The translations under genes were made by a program, and so were the position numbers. The notes under the pieces are model-generated. The model was not told the origin of the DNA. It saw only the letters and a program-made list of their open reading frames with translations, and made no database searches. Below, piece by piece: positions 7,823 to 15,483 of a DNA stretch of 64,000 bases (positions are counted from its first letter, which is position 1; the number at the start of each line of letters is the position of its first letter). The DNA is from an uncultured Oscillospiraceae bacterium (GTDB lineage: Bacteria; Bacillota; Clostridia; Oscillospirales; Oscillospiraceae), in contig CAKTXA010000005.1 of the NCBI GenBank assembly GCA_934631005.1, forward strand, positions 1 to 64,000. Reading direction: 5' to 3'.

Positions 7823-8632
7823 TAATTCCAGCGTCATGCCGACGCCTACTTCTTGGATGGGGAGGGTTTGGGACATTTGGGCGCGGACGGGGAAGGCTGT
7901 GCAGTGGCTGGGGTAGAGCGCTGCGAGGGGGAGCTGCTGCAAAAATGCGATGGTCTGCTCCGCCTGCGCGCCCCGGTGCATCAGGTGCATCCCACCGAGC
8001 ATGCCGCGGATGGGCACGCCCGGAAACAGCGCCTCCGCCTGCAAAATGATATTGCACACGCCGCTGTGCGAGCAGCCGAGCAGCAGGAAAAGCCCGTCCG
8101 CCGTCTCGAGCGCCAGCGCGGAATCGTCCGGCAGCAGATCGTCCGTCCACCGGCCGGAGTCGTCCAGCCGGACGCCGATGGGCGACTTTGCCTCAAAATC
8201 CGTCCGGCGCGGGATCGGACCGAGGAACGTGACGTGCTCCGACAGGCGCACGGCGCGGCTCGTCAGGCGCACATCCGCCAGCGCGCAGACCTCCGGCAGC
8301 GCCATCGGCGAGCCGATCGAGAGCCCCGCGCCGTCACGCCGGCGGGCGAACACGCCGGGGCAGGCCGTCAGGCGCACGTGCGTATGCGGGAACTCGTCAA
8401 AAAACGCCGCCAGGCCGCCCGTGTGGTCGTTGTGCCCATGCGAAAGGACGATGTCCGTCACACGCGACAGGTCCAGCCCCATCGCGCGGGCGTTTTTGAG
8501 AAAGACGTCGGAGTAGCCCGTATCCAGCAGGATGCGCGCGCCGCCGTCCTCCAGAAAATAGCTCACCGCGGGCTCGGCGAGGAAATAGCGGTCAATGATC
8601 GTGCTGTTATCCAGCAGAACGGTCAGCTTCAC
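7820..8632 (-). CDS. MBL-fold metallo-hydrolase (COG1237 type)
   Basis: 270 aa. The metallo-beta-lactamase motif SHGHNDHTGGL lies near residue 58, LLDTGYSDVFLKNA before it, LLGCSHSGVCNI in the second half, and a C-terminal YPSHCTAF histidine motif. It resembles the family that includes the aminobenzene 5'-phosphate synthase-like pterin enzymes; the substrate is unknown. The GTG start at 8632 overlaps the TGA of the upstream peptidase (GTGA), so translation is coupled. The longer upstream frame is antisense to nothing useful and overlaps the peptidase body. Confidence 0.8.
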   Translation of the reverse strand: MKLTVLLDNSTIIDRYFLAEPAVSYFLEDGGARILLDTGYSDVFLKNARAMGLDLSRVTDIVLSHGHNDHTGGLAAFFDEFPHTHVRLTACPGVFARRRDGAGLSIGSPMALPEVCALADVRLTSRAVRLSEHVTFLGPIPRRTDFEAKSPIGVRLDDSGRWTDDLLPDDSALALETADGLFLLLGCSHSGVCNIILQAEALFPGVPIRGMLGGMHLMHRGAQAEQTIAFLQQLPLAALYPSHCTAFPVRAQMSQTLPIQEVGVGMTLEL

Positions 8633-9822
8633 AGCACGTCCCTCGTGCCGTCCAGCAGCCGCAGCGTCATATCCAGCAAAAATTGCAGGCCGTATTTCAG
8701 GCAGTCCTCGTCGATCTTGAAGCGCGGGTTGTGGTGCGGCTGGTCGCTGCCGCAGGCGGCATTGCGTGTGCCGAGCTCCACGAAGAAACCGGGGCGCTTG
8801 CCGTCCTGCAGGAAATACGGGTAGTCCTCGCCCGGCATGAGCGGCGGGATGTGCAGCACATAGTCGGCGCCGAAGCGCGACTCGATGAGCTGCTCGGCGA
8901 GCTTTGTGAGCTTTTCGTCGTTCATCACGGACGGATAGCCGTCCTGCCACGAGAATTCATAGCCCGCGCCCGCGGCCTGCGTGATGCCGCGCACGAGCTT
9001 TTCCATCTCGGCGTGCAAAAACGCGCGTGCCTGCGGGCCGAGGCAGCGGGTGGTGCCGGTGAGGGTCATGGTGTTGGGGATGATATTGTAGGCATTGCCC
9101 GCGCTCACCTGGCAGACGGACACGACCGCCGGGTCGACCGCCGCCATGCGGCGGGAGACGAGCGTCTGCAGCGCGAGGATGAGCTGCGCGCCGGTCACGA
9201 CGGGGTCGATGCACGTCTCGGGCAGGGCGCAGTGGCCGCCCTTGCCGCGGATGGTGATGTCAAAACGGTCGGTATTCGCGGTGAGCGCGCCGGGGCGCAC
9301 GCCGAAGTGCCCGCTGGGGAACGTGGTGGACAGGTGGATGCCGAGCAGGGCGTCCAGCCCGTCGGCCGCGCCCGCGCGCACCATCTCGATCGCGCCGCCG
9401 GGGGGCAGCTCCTCCGCGTGCTGGAACAAAAGGCGCACCGAGCCGCAGAACTGATCACGCCGCGCGCACAAAAGCCGCGCCAGCGTCAGCCCGATGGCGG
9501 CGTGGCCGTCATGCCCGCAGGCGTGCATCACGCCGGGCGTTTTGGAGCGGTAGGGCAGGTCGTTATCCTCCTGAATGGGCAGGGCGTCAATATCCACGCG
9601 CACACCGAGCGTGGCGGCGCTTCCGGGTTTCTGGCCGCGGATGACGGCGACCAGACCCGTTTTGCACGGGCGGCTGAGCTCGTCCGCGCCCATGGCGCGC
9701 AGCTCCTTTTCCAGATAGTCGGTCGTTTCAAATTCCTGAAAGGACAGCTCGGGATGCTCGTGCAGCTGCCGGCGGCTGGCGATGAGCGCGCTCTCCTGCT
9801 GCAATACATCGGACTCAAACAT
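8629..9822 (-). CDS. M20D amidohydrolase (N-acyl-amino acid / hippurate hydrolase type)
   Basis: 397 aa cytoplasmic metallopeptidase that splits N-acyl amino acids. Seen: RRQLHEHPELSFQEFET, VRVDIDALP, the metal-ligand cluster HACGHDGHAAIGL, the catalytic FQHAEELPPGGA, dimerisation-domain GKGGHCALPE, and LMPGEDYPYFL near the end. The ATG at 9822 has the site AGGAGGGG. Promoter TTGCAA-17-TATCAT at 9853-9881. It forms a two-gene operon with the MBL hydrolase, which hints at a paired hydrolytic pathway. Confidence 0.9.
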   Translation of the reverse strand: MFESDVLQQESALIASRRQLHEHPELSFQEFETTDYLEKELRAMGADELSRPCKTGLVAVIRGQKPGSAATLGVRVDIDALPIQEDNDLPYRSKTPGVMHACGHDGHAAIGLTLARLLCARRDQFCGSVRLLFQHAEELPPGGAIEMVRAGAADGLDALLGIHLSTTFPSGHFGVRPGALTANTDRFDITIRGKGGHCALPETCIDPVVTGAQLILALQTLVSRRMAAVDPAVVSVCQVSAGNAYNIIPNTMTLTGTTRCLGPQARAFLHAEMEKLVRGITQAAGAGYEFSWQDGYPSVMNDEKLTKLAEQLIESRFGADYVLHIPPLMPGEDYPYFLQDGKRPGFFVELGTRNAACGSDQPHHNPRFKIDEDCLKYGLQFLLDMTLRLLDGTRDVL

Positions 9823-9852
9823 ACAAGATCCCCTCCTGTTGGCTTTTTGTTT

Positions 9853-9881
9853 ATGATACCAGCTTCCCGGGCGCATTGCAA
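9853..9881 (-). promoter_or_regulatory. Promoter of the M20-MBL operon
   Basis: Minus strand: TTGCAA, 17-bp spacer, TATCAT. Confidence 0.6.
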
Positions 9882-9889
9882 ACACGTTT

Positions 9890-9918
9890 TTGACACGCCG
9901 GAAAAAATATGGTATAAT
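9890..9918 (+). promoter_or_regulatory. Promoter of the SH3 lipoprotein
   Basis: Perfect consensus TTGACA-17-TATAAT, divergent from the peptidase promoter. Confidence 0.85.
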
Positions 9919-9986
9919 GCCAAAATGAATAAGTATTTGAACCGCATGGCCGTTCTCAGCAACATATCACAAATGGAGGAATCAGT

Positions 9987-11240
9987 ATGAAAAAGCAACT
10001 CGCGTTATGGCTGGCGCTTGTCCTGCTGGTATCCGTGCTGGCAGGCTGCTCCGGGAAAGGCAGCGACACAGGCATCCCCGCCGCGGCGTTTTCCACCCAG
10101 TCTGTCCTGACTCTGCCGCTGAAGGCGGAGCTCAACAGCGGCGATTATCTGACCTACGGCGGGCACCAGTTCATCAGCAAGAAAAGCCTTTCCAAAATGG
10201 CCGATCTGATCGTCAAAAACAATGAAAACGTCACCTCGGCGGAGTTCAAAAACGCCTACGGCAGCTGCTGGCTCTTCTCCCGCGAGGTGACGGGCGGCGT
10301 GGACAGCTGGTGCCTGTATCAGCAGGACCCCGCCAACATCAAAAATTCCTACATCTTCTCCGGTATGCACCGGGAGCTGACAACGCAGGACGGGGCGATG
10401 GAGCTGCTGCTGCCGCTGCATCTGATCTCCGACAGCTACATCCGCGACAATATGGGAAACCGCCTCTCCCTTGGCCATGCCTACGCCTGCGGCGTGCAGG
10501 ATCAGGAGTCGACGGTGCAGCAGCTGTTTGAGACGTTCTATCAGAACTCCGGCTTCTACACCCTCAGCCCGCTGGACGACGGCTTTGCCCTCACGCCCAA
10601 GCAGGGCCTGCGCCTGCAGCTGAAGATCAGCTTTACGCAGCAGGACGACGGCGACTACTTTACCATCAGCGACATCACCGAGCGCGCGCCGGTGCCGAGC
10701 GAGAACGTCACCGTCCGCTGGGTGATGAGCGCGGACAGTGAAGCGCAGACCGCGTCGCCCGACTCGGCCGATGCTTTGCAGATGAGCGGCCTGCTCATCG
10801 GCGCGACGTATGCCGACGGCGCGGCGGCGGTGGACTATCCGTACTCCATCGACGTCGACGGCGAGACGTATAACGCGCGGCTGCTGTGGAACAGCACCGA
10901 CGCGACCTGGAGCGGCACGGTCTACCGCAACAGCAAGACCGCCGCGCTGTCGACCAGCGAGGCCTCCGAGCTGGCGGCTCTGATGTATCAGATCGGCTTC
11001 TATGTGCCGGACGAGAGCGCTGCGGAGGCCGACCCCGAGGGCGTCGTGCCGATGTCGGCGTGCATGGCGACGACCACGGAGGTCAACGTCCGTCTGGCCC
11101 CGAACACCTCCGGCACGATCGAAAAGACGCTGGAAAAGGACGCGCCCGTCGCCGTGGTCGGCAAGCTCGACGGCTGGTACCAGATCCTCTTCGGCGGCCA
11201 CACCGCCTACATGAGCGCCGATTATCTGAGAGCGGCCTGA
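9987..11240 (+). CDS. Lipoprotein with C-terminal bacterial SH3 domain
   Basis: 417 aa. The signal peptide MKKQLALWLALVLLVSVLAGC ends in a lipobox (LAGC), so the mature protein is membrane-anchored outside the cell. The middle 300 residues have no domain I recognise. The last 60 residues form an SH3_3-type repeat (TTTEVNVRLAPNTSGTIEKT, then VGKLDGWYQILFGGHTAYM), which usually binds peptidoglycan or related polymers. Single gene with a consensus promoter and a perfect hairpin terminator at 11252-11286. The role is probably wall-associated but otherwise unknown. Confidence 0.8.
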   Translation: MKKQLALWLALVLLVSVLAGCSGKGSDTGIPAAAFSTQSVLTLPLKAELNSGDYLTYGGHQFISKKSLSKMADLIVKNNENVTSAEFKNAYGSCWLFSREVTGGVDSWCLYQQDPANIKNSYIFSGMHRELTTQDGAMELLLPLHLISDSYIRDNMGNRLSLGHAYACGVQDQESTVQQLFETFYQNSGFYTLSPLDDGFALTPKQGLRLQLKISFTQQDDGDYFTISDITERAPVPSENVTVRWVMSADSEAQTASPDSADALQMSGLLIGATYADGAAAVDYPYSIDVDGETYNARLLWNSTDATWSGTVYRNSKTAALSTSEASELAALMYQIGFYVPDESAAEADPEGVVPMSACMATTTEVNVRLAPNTSGTIEKTLEKDAPVAVVGKLDGWYQILFGGHTAYMSADYLRAA

Positions 11241-11251
11241 ACCTTATAAAA

Positions 11252-11286
11252 CACCCGCTGCGGAAATTTTCCGCAGCGGGTTCTTT
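11252..11286 (+). terminator. Terminator of the SH3 lipoprotein
   Basis: Perfect palindrome CCCGCTGCGGAAA/TTTCCGCAGCGGG followed by TTCTTT. Confidence 0.85.
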
Positions 11287-11292
11287 ATTAGG

Positions 11293-11547
11293 TTATTCTG
11301 TTTTCCCGCCGGGAAGATCGGCGAAAAATGCGTCGTATGGGCAGGCGTACAGGTCCTTCAGCTCGATCAGCACGCTGGCGCGGATGTTCAGCTCGCCGGA
11401 TTCGTATTTGGCGTAGGTCGTCCGGCCGATGTCGCAGCCGCGGCGCTGTAGCTGTGCGCAGAGCTTTTCCTGTGACAGCCCGGCCGCCAGACGCAGGCGG
11501 CGCAGATTGTCGCCCATATTCCGGTCACGCCGAATCTTCTGTTCCAT
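11293..11547 (-). CDS. XRE-family transcriptional regulator
   Basis: 84 aa, essentially a single Cro/CI-type helix-turn-helix: NLRRLRLAAGLSQEKLCAQL, then the recognition region GRTTYAKYESGELNI. The ATG at 11547 has the site GGGGAGG; an upstream in-frame ATG at 11592 lies inside the operator. It is divergent from a 65-aa gene, with a palindrome and a 13-bp inverted repeat between them. This is the usual layout of an autoregulator controlling its neighbour. Confidence 0.85.
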   Translation of the reverse strand: MEQKIRRDRNMGDNLRRLRLAAGLSQEKLCAQLQRRGCDIGRTTYAKYESGELNIRASVLIELKDLYACPYDAFFADLPGGKTE

Positions 11548-11572
11548 CCCGCCGCCTCCCCTCGCATAAAAA

Positions 11573-11646
11573 TTGACCAGTATCGGTTGCAACCGGTACT
11601 ATTTTATGCTATGATCAGCAAGAGGATTGGCCGCGATACTGGTCAA
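11573..11646. promoter_or_regulatory. Divergent operator region of the XRE regulator
   Basis: A near-perfect 22-bp palindrome at 11579-11600 covers the -35 TTGCAA of a rightward promoter (TTGCAA-17-TATGAT, 11587-11615). A perfect 13-bp inverted repeat, TTGACCAGTATCG (11573-11585) and CGATACTGGTCAA (11634-11646), flanks it. TTGCAA is itself palindromic and may serve the leftward gene too. Confidence 0.7.
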
Positions 11647-11662
11647 ATCGGAGGGAAATATT

Positions 11663-11860
11663 ATGGCTGATTACGAAAAAATGTATGCCGTGCTCTGCGG
11701 GGCGATCGACGATGTGATCGAGCCACTGGAGCGGATCCCTTTGGCGCGCGCGTCTGCCGCCGTCCTGCGTTCGGCACTGCTGCGTGCGGAAGAAATCTAT
11801 CTGCAAGCACCGCCGCCTGTGATCCCGTTTCCAGAGCAAAAAACAGGGCGTTCCCGCTGA
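11663..11860 (+). CDS. 65-aa protein of unknown function
   Basis: The ATG at 11663 follows a GGAGGG site. The product is acidic and helical in its first 50 residues (MADYEKMYAVLCGAIDDVIE) and ends in a Pro-rich tail. No domain recognised. Its promoter is covered by the XRE operator sites, so it is likely the regulator's main target. Confidence 0.6.
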   Translation: MADYEKMYAVLCGAIDDVIEPLERIPLARASAAVLRSALLRAEEIYLQAPPPVIPFPEQKTGRSR

Positions 11861-11896
11861 ATGGGAGCGTCCTGTTTTTGTGTGTGTTTCCAATTC

Positions 11897-12499
11897 TTAT
11901 TCGATTGCGATATTGCCGCCGGTCTCGAGGGTCTTGTCGTCCAGGAGGGTCAGCTTTTCGGCGAGGAGGCGGGCGAAGCCTGCGATGATGGCGGACGCGG
12001 CGATCAGCTCCTCGGTCTGCTCCACGCTCGTCTCGCTTTTTTCGGCGTGGTCGAGGATCTTGTCGCTCGCCTGCCGCACCTGGCCGACAAAATACGTGGC
12101 CGTGCGGTTATGCTGCGCGGCATAGGACTCATACGCCGCGCGCACCGCGCCCTCCTCTGCCGTGGGCGGCAGGAGCTTCTGCACCATGGTCATGCTCAGG
12201 CTCTGCTTGAGCGTGCAGATCATAATGAGGTACGCGATGTGCACGCGGTAATAGCGCCTGCGGCTCGGCGGCGGCAGGATGCCGCGGCGGACATAGTTGT
12301 TGATGGCCGCGCCGGTGATGACCTGCTCGTCCTTCAGCTCCGGCGGCATATAGTCGAGATATTCCTTGAGCAGCTCCACGACCTGCTCCATATACAGACC
12401 CATATTCGGGATCGTCTCCCACGCCGGCAGGCGGAAGCGCAGCAGATATTTTTCCCAGCGGCGCAGCTTGGCCGCGATGAGCTCCTTGCAGTATGCCAT
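11897..12499 (-). CDS. DUF1836 domain protein
   Basis: 200 aa. Matches the DUF1836 pattern from memory: a LPAWETIPNMGLYMEQVVEL segment, then TGAAINNYVRRGILPPP and HIAYLIMICTLKQSLSM, which resembles a MerR-like winged helix. A C-terminal helical region follows, likely for dimerisation. Function in the family is unknown; the DNA-binding role is inference. Divergent from degV, sharing a 135-bp control region. The promoter is at 12524-12552. Confidence 0.82.
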   Translation of the reverse strand: MAYCKELIAAKLRRWEKYLLRFRLPAWETIPNMGLYMEQVVELLKEYLDYMPPELKDEQVITGAAINNYVRRGILPPPSRRRYYRVHIAYLIMICTLKQSLSMTMVQKLLPPTAEEGAVRAAYESYAAQHNRTATYFVGQVRQASDKILDHAEKSETSVEQTEELIAASAIIAGFARLLAEKLTLLDDKTLETGGNIAIE

Positions 12500-12523
12500 C
12501 CCATTCGCTCCTCTCTACGGCCT

Positions 12524-12552
12524 ATCATACCACACGGCGTGCAAAAACGCAA
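12524..12552 (-). promoter_or_regulatory. Promoter of the DUF1836 gene
   Basis: Minus strand: TTGCGT, 17-bp spacer, TATGAT. Confidence 0.6.
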
Positions 12553-12575
12553 AGGATAATTGTCATTTTGAACGG

Positions 12576-12621
12576 TTGACTTCGTCGCTCGGATGTGTTA
12601 ATCTAATCTGAAAGATTAGAT
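12576..12621 (+). promoter_or_regulatory. degV promoter with overlapping palindrome
   Basis: -35 TTGACT (12576-12581) and a weak -10 TAATCT (12599-12604), 17-bp spacer. The palindrome ATCTAATC-tgaaa-GATTAGAT (12601-12621) starts inside the -10 and ends just before the ribosome site. It may be an operator or an mRNA hairpin. Confidence 0.5.
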
Positions 12622-12633
12622 AAAGGAGTCTTT

Positions 12634-13509
12634 TTGACTATGTTTGAGATTTTGACCGATACCTCCGCCAATCTGAGCTTCGAGATGCTGCAAAAGCGGG
12701 GCATCGGCTGCATTCCGCTGACGTTTCTGGTGGACGGGCAGGAGCAGATGTGCCTGAGTGACACATTTGACGGCGAGAGGTACTATGACGCCATCCGCGG
12801 CGGGGCGAAGGTCACGACCTCGCAGATCACGCCGCAGCGCTGCATCGACGTGATGCGGCCGCTGCTGGAGCAGGGGCGGGACATTCTGTATGTGGGCATG
12901 TCGTCGGGCATCAGCGGGTCGTTTTCGTCCGCGCAGATGGCGGCGGCGGAGCTGCGGGCGGCATTTCCCGGCCGGCAGATCGCGCTGGTGGATACGCTCA
13001 GCGCGTCGCTCGGCGAGGGGCTGCTGGCGCTGTATGCCGCCGACCTGCGCGATTGCGGCGTGAGCCTTGCGGAGACGGCGGCGGCGCTGGAGCGGCGCAA
13101 GTACCGGATGTGTCAGGTCTTTTCGGTGGACGATCTCAAATACCTGCGCGCAACGGGCAGGCTTTCGGCGGTCAAGACGGTCATCGCGTCCGTCCTGCAG
13201 CTGAAGCCCCTTCTCAAGGGCGACCGCGAGGGCAAGATCGTCTGCTTTTCCAAGGTGCGCGGCAAGGGCGCCGTGGTGCCCGCGCTGGCGCGGGAGTATG
13301 AGCGCGCCGTGCGGGACGCCGGGCACCAGACCGTCGGCATCGCGCACGCCGGGTGCGCCGCCGAGGCCGAGCAGCTCGCGGCGCTGCTGCGCCAGTCGCA
13401 GCCGCCGAAGGACATCCTCACCGTCTGCTACGAGCCCGTGACCGGCGCGCACGTCGGCCCCGGCGCGCTGGCGCTGTTTTTCCTGGGAGAGGAAGGTTTC
13501 CGCGGCTGA
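12634..13509 (+). CDS. DegV family fatty-acid-binding protein
   Basis: 291 aa with the TTG at 12634, or 289 aa from ATG 12640; the AAAGGAG site fits TTG best (5-nt spacing). DegV proteins bind fatty acids and in Firmicutes present them to fatty acid kinase. Seen: EILTDTSANLSFEM start, VTTSQITPQ, MSSGISGSFSSAQMAA, VDTLSASLGEGLL, and the C-terminal half VFSVDDLKYLRATGRLS with LQLKPLLKG. No kinase gene is in view. Confidence 0.92.
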   Translation: MTMFEILTDTSANLSFEMLQKRGIGCIPLTFLVDGQEQMCLSDTFDGERYYDAIRGGAKVTTSQITPQRCIDVMRPLLEQGRDILYVGMSSGISGSFSSAQMAAAELRAAFPGRQIALVDTLSASLGEGLLALYAADLRDCGVSLAETAAALERRKYRMCQVFSVDDLKYLRATGRLSAVKTVIASVLQLKPLLKGDREGKIVCFSKVRGKGAVVPALAREYERAVRDAGHQTVGIAHAGCAAEAEQLAALLRQSQPPKDILTVCYEPVTGAHVGPGALALFFLGEEGFRG

Positions 13510-13520
13510 ACACGCAACTC

Positions 13521-13585
13521 TTTAAGAATTCTTCAAGGTTCGTTTACAAACCGTTCACCACCGCGGGGCAAAAATCCGGTATCCT
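13521..13585 (+). promoter_or_regulatory. Four 11-bp-spaced TTyAnn repeats (Pho-box-like) with -10 box
   Basis: TTTAAG (13521), TTCAAG (13532), TTTACA (13543) and TTCACC (13554) recur at exactly 11-bp intervals. This is the spacing and consensus style of PhoP/PhoB boxes (TT[ACT]A[CT]A repeats). A -10-like TATCCT follows at 13580-13585. No coding gene lies downstream on this strand before the repeat copy at 13.77 kb. Assignment to the phosphate regulon is inference. Confidence 0.6.
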
Positions 13586-13591
13586 TAGACC

Positions 13592-13740
13592 ATCAAAGGA
13601 CACCGGTTCCCGAGAGCGCTTGGGAACAGGCAGCGGTGAACTTTGAACCGTGTTCGTCATTTTCTCTTTCTCTTTCTTTTTCTCTCTTTTCTCTCTCTTC
13701 TCCAAAAACCGGGCGGATGACCATCCGCCCGGTTTTTGCT
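13592..13740 (+). ncRNA. Candidate orphan small RNA with pyrimidine tract
   Basis: About 145 nt between the Pho-box-like promoter and a strong terminator (CCGGGCGGATG/CATCCGCCCGG, 13709-13732, then TTTTT). Features: a hairpin GTTCCC/GGGAAC around 13605-13626, an internal GGTGAAC/TTGAACC complementarity, and a 44-nt run of only C and T (13660-13703). No convincing ORF. The C/U-rich single-stranded tract could pair with G/A-rich ribosome binding sites. Promoter, structure and terminator are visible; the function is a guess. Confidence 0.55.
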
Positions 13741-13773
13741 GCTATTTGAGAATACGCGGGGACGCCCCGCTCA

Positions 13774-14046
13774 TTTCGTCGTAACGTAGGGGAGGGGCTT
13801 GCCCCTCCCGCAAGTGGGCAGCTGCGGCTTTTGCACGCACTGCGGAGCGGAATGCACCCCTTGCCTTCCCCTCGGGGAAGGTGCCCCCGAAGGGGGCGGA
13901 TGAGGGCCGGGGAGCACTTATGGATAGCTTTGCATGCTCAGCAAAACGCAACTGCTCCCCGACCCTCATCAGTCTGCTCCGCTAACGCTCCGCAGCCAGC
14001 TTCCCCCAGGGGAAGCCAAGGCACTTCTGCAAATCGGCACTGCCGC
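13774..14046 (+). repeat. Dispersed fold-back repeat, copy B
   Basis: Begins TTCGTCGTAACGTAGGGG and has the long inverted arms around 13898-13969 (GATGAGGGccGGGGAGCA with TGCTCCCCgaCCCTCATC) and inner AAGGTGCCCCC/GGGGGC hairpins. Shares most of its sequence with copies A and C. Noncoding. Confidence 0.75.
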
Positions 14047-14049
14047 AAA

Positions 14050-14083
14050 CCCCCGGGATGGTGCTTGCCATCCCGGGGGTTTT
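14050..14083. terminator. Bidirectional terminator after the aminopeptidase
   Basis: CCCCCGGGATGG/CCATCCCGGGGG (14050-14079), followed by TTTTG on the plus strand and TTTG on the minus strand. Confidence 0.75.
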
Positions 14084-14088
14084 GTTCT

Positions 14089-15483
14089 TTAATTCACCTT
14101 CACCTCAAAAATGGCCTTCATGCAGCGGTAGGTCATGTAGCAGTCGAGCTTGGCGACTGTTTCATACGGGGCGTGCATGGAGAGGACCGGGACGCCGGCG
14201 TCGAGCGTGTCGATGTTGCGCTTGGCCATGTATTTGGCCACCGTGCCGCCGCCGCCCGCGCCGGTGCGGCCGAGCTCGGCCATCTGCCAGTGGACGCCGT
14301 TTTCGTTCAGGAGCTTGCGCAGCCAGCCCACGACCTCGGCCGAGGCGTCCGACGCGCCGGATTTGCCGCCGCTGCCGGTGTATTTGCACAGGCCGATGCC
14401 GTAGTTGATATACGCGCTGTTGCGGCGCTCATAGACCTCGGGGAAGTTGGGGTCATACGCCGCCGTCACGTCGGCGGACAGGCAGAACGACTGCGCAAAG
14501 CAGTCGCGCAGCGGCACGTTCTGCGTGCGGCACAGCTGCTCCATAAACAGGTCGAACGCCTCCGACTGCATGCCCGAAACGCCCTCCGAGCCGATCTCCT
14601 CCTTGTCGGCGAAGATGCACACGGCGGTCCGATCGGGCACGTCCAGCTCCAGAATGGCGGCAAGCTCGGCATAGGCGCACACACGGTCGTCATGGCCGTA
14701 AGCGCCGATCAGGCTGCGGTCCAGACCCAGGTCGCGCGCGTTCGCGGCGGGGACGGCCTCAAGCTCGGCGGAGATGAAATCCTCCTCCGTCATGCCGTAT
14801 TTCTCGTTCAGAATGCGCAGAATGGCGAGCTTTACGGCGTCCGCGCCGTCCTCGCCGCTTTCCGGCCAGCTGCCGATGAGGATGTTGAGGGTCTCCGACT
14901 GGATGGCCTCATCCAGCGGCTTTTTGCCCTGCTCGCGGCCGAGGTGCGGCAGAAGGTCGTTGATGACGAACTGCGGGTCGCCCGCGTCCGCGCCGATGTT
15001 CACATCCACGCGGCTGCCGCTTGCCAGCACGACCACGCCGTGCAGCTCCAGCGGGACGGTGACCCACTGATACTTGCGGATGCCGCCGTAGTGGTGCGTT
15101 TTGAGGTACGCCATGGCGTTTTCCTCATAGAGGGGATTCGGCTTGAGGTCGAGCCGGGGCGCGTCGGTATGCGCCGCGCCGATGTTCGTGCCGGCGCAGA
15201 GCGGCAGACGGCCGATAACGGCCAGCATGATGCCCTTGTCGCGGTTATTGCAGTAGACCTTGTCGCCCGCCTTGAGCGGCATTCCGGGCACGTAGGGCAC
15301 GAAGCCGCGGGCCTCGGCCAGCGCGATGGCGGTCTTGACGCAGGCGCGCTCGGTCTTGGAGCGGTCGAGGAATGCGCGGTAGTCAGCGCAGTAGCGCTCC
15401 ATGTCCTGCTTTTCCGCTTCGCTCAGGCGCGCGTAGCCGTGCTTCGGCGCGTAGAGCAGCTTTTCCTTTTGTTCTTTTGTCAT
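14089..15483 (-). CDS. M18 family aminopeptidase (internal start within the fusion)
   Basis: 464 aa if translated from ATG 15483. M18 enzymes remove N-terminal residues (often acidic or hydrophobic) and form large cytoplasmic complexes. The length is normal for the family, and His/Asp/Glu metal ligands are intact (HTDAP, KEEIGSEG, MHAPYE). The internal Shine-Dalgarno AGGGAGGT ends 6 nt before this ATG. The internal start is therefore at least as likely as the read-through product. Confidence 0.8.
   Translation of the reverse strand: MTKEQKEKLLYAPKHGYARLSEAEKQDMERYCADYRAFLDRSKTERACVKTAIALAEARGFVPYVPGMPLKAGDKVYCNNRDKGIMLAVIGRLPLCAGTNIGAAHTDAPRLDLKPNPLYEENAMAYLKTHHYGGIRKYQWVTVPLELHGVVVLASGSRVDVNIGADAGDPQFVINDLLPHLGREQGKKPLDEAIQSETLNILIGSWPESGEDGADAVKLAILRILNEKYGMTEEDFISAELEAVPAANARDLGLDRSLIGAYGHDDRVCAYAELAAILELDVPDRTAVCIFADKEEIGSEGVSGMQSEAFDLFMEQLCRTQNVPLRDCFAQSFCLSADVTAAYDPNFPEVYERRNSAYINYGIGLCKYTGSGGKSGASDASAEVVGWLRKLLNENGVHWQMAELGRTGAGGGGTVAKYMAKRNIDTLDAGVPVLSMHAPYETVAKLDCYMTYRCMKAIFEVKVN

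Noticed and set aside
13635..13751. Serine-rich 37-codon ORF (GTG start) running through the candidate sRNA
   Set aside because: It reads through the terminator hairpin, has no ribosome site, and its repeats reflect the C/T tract.
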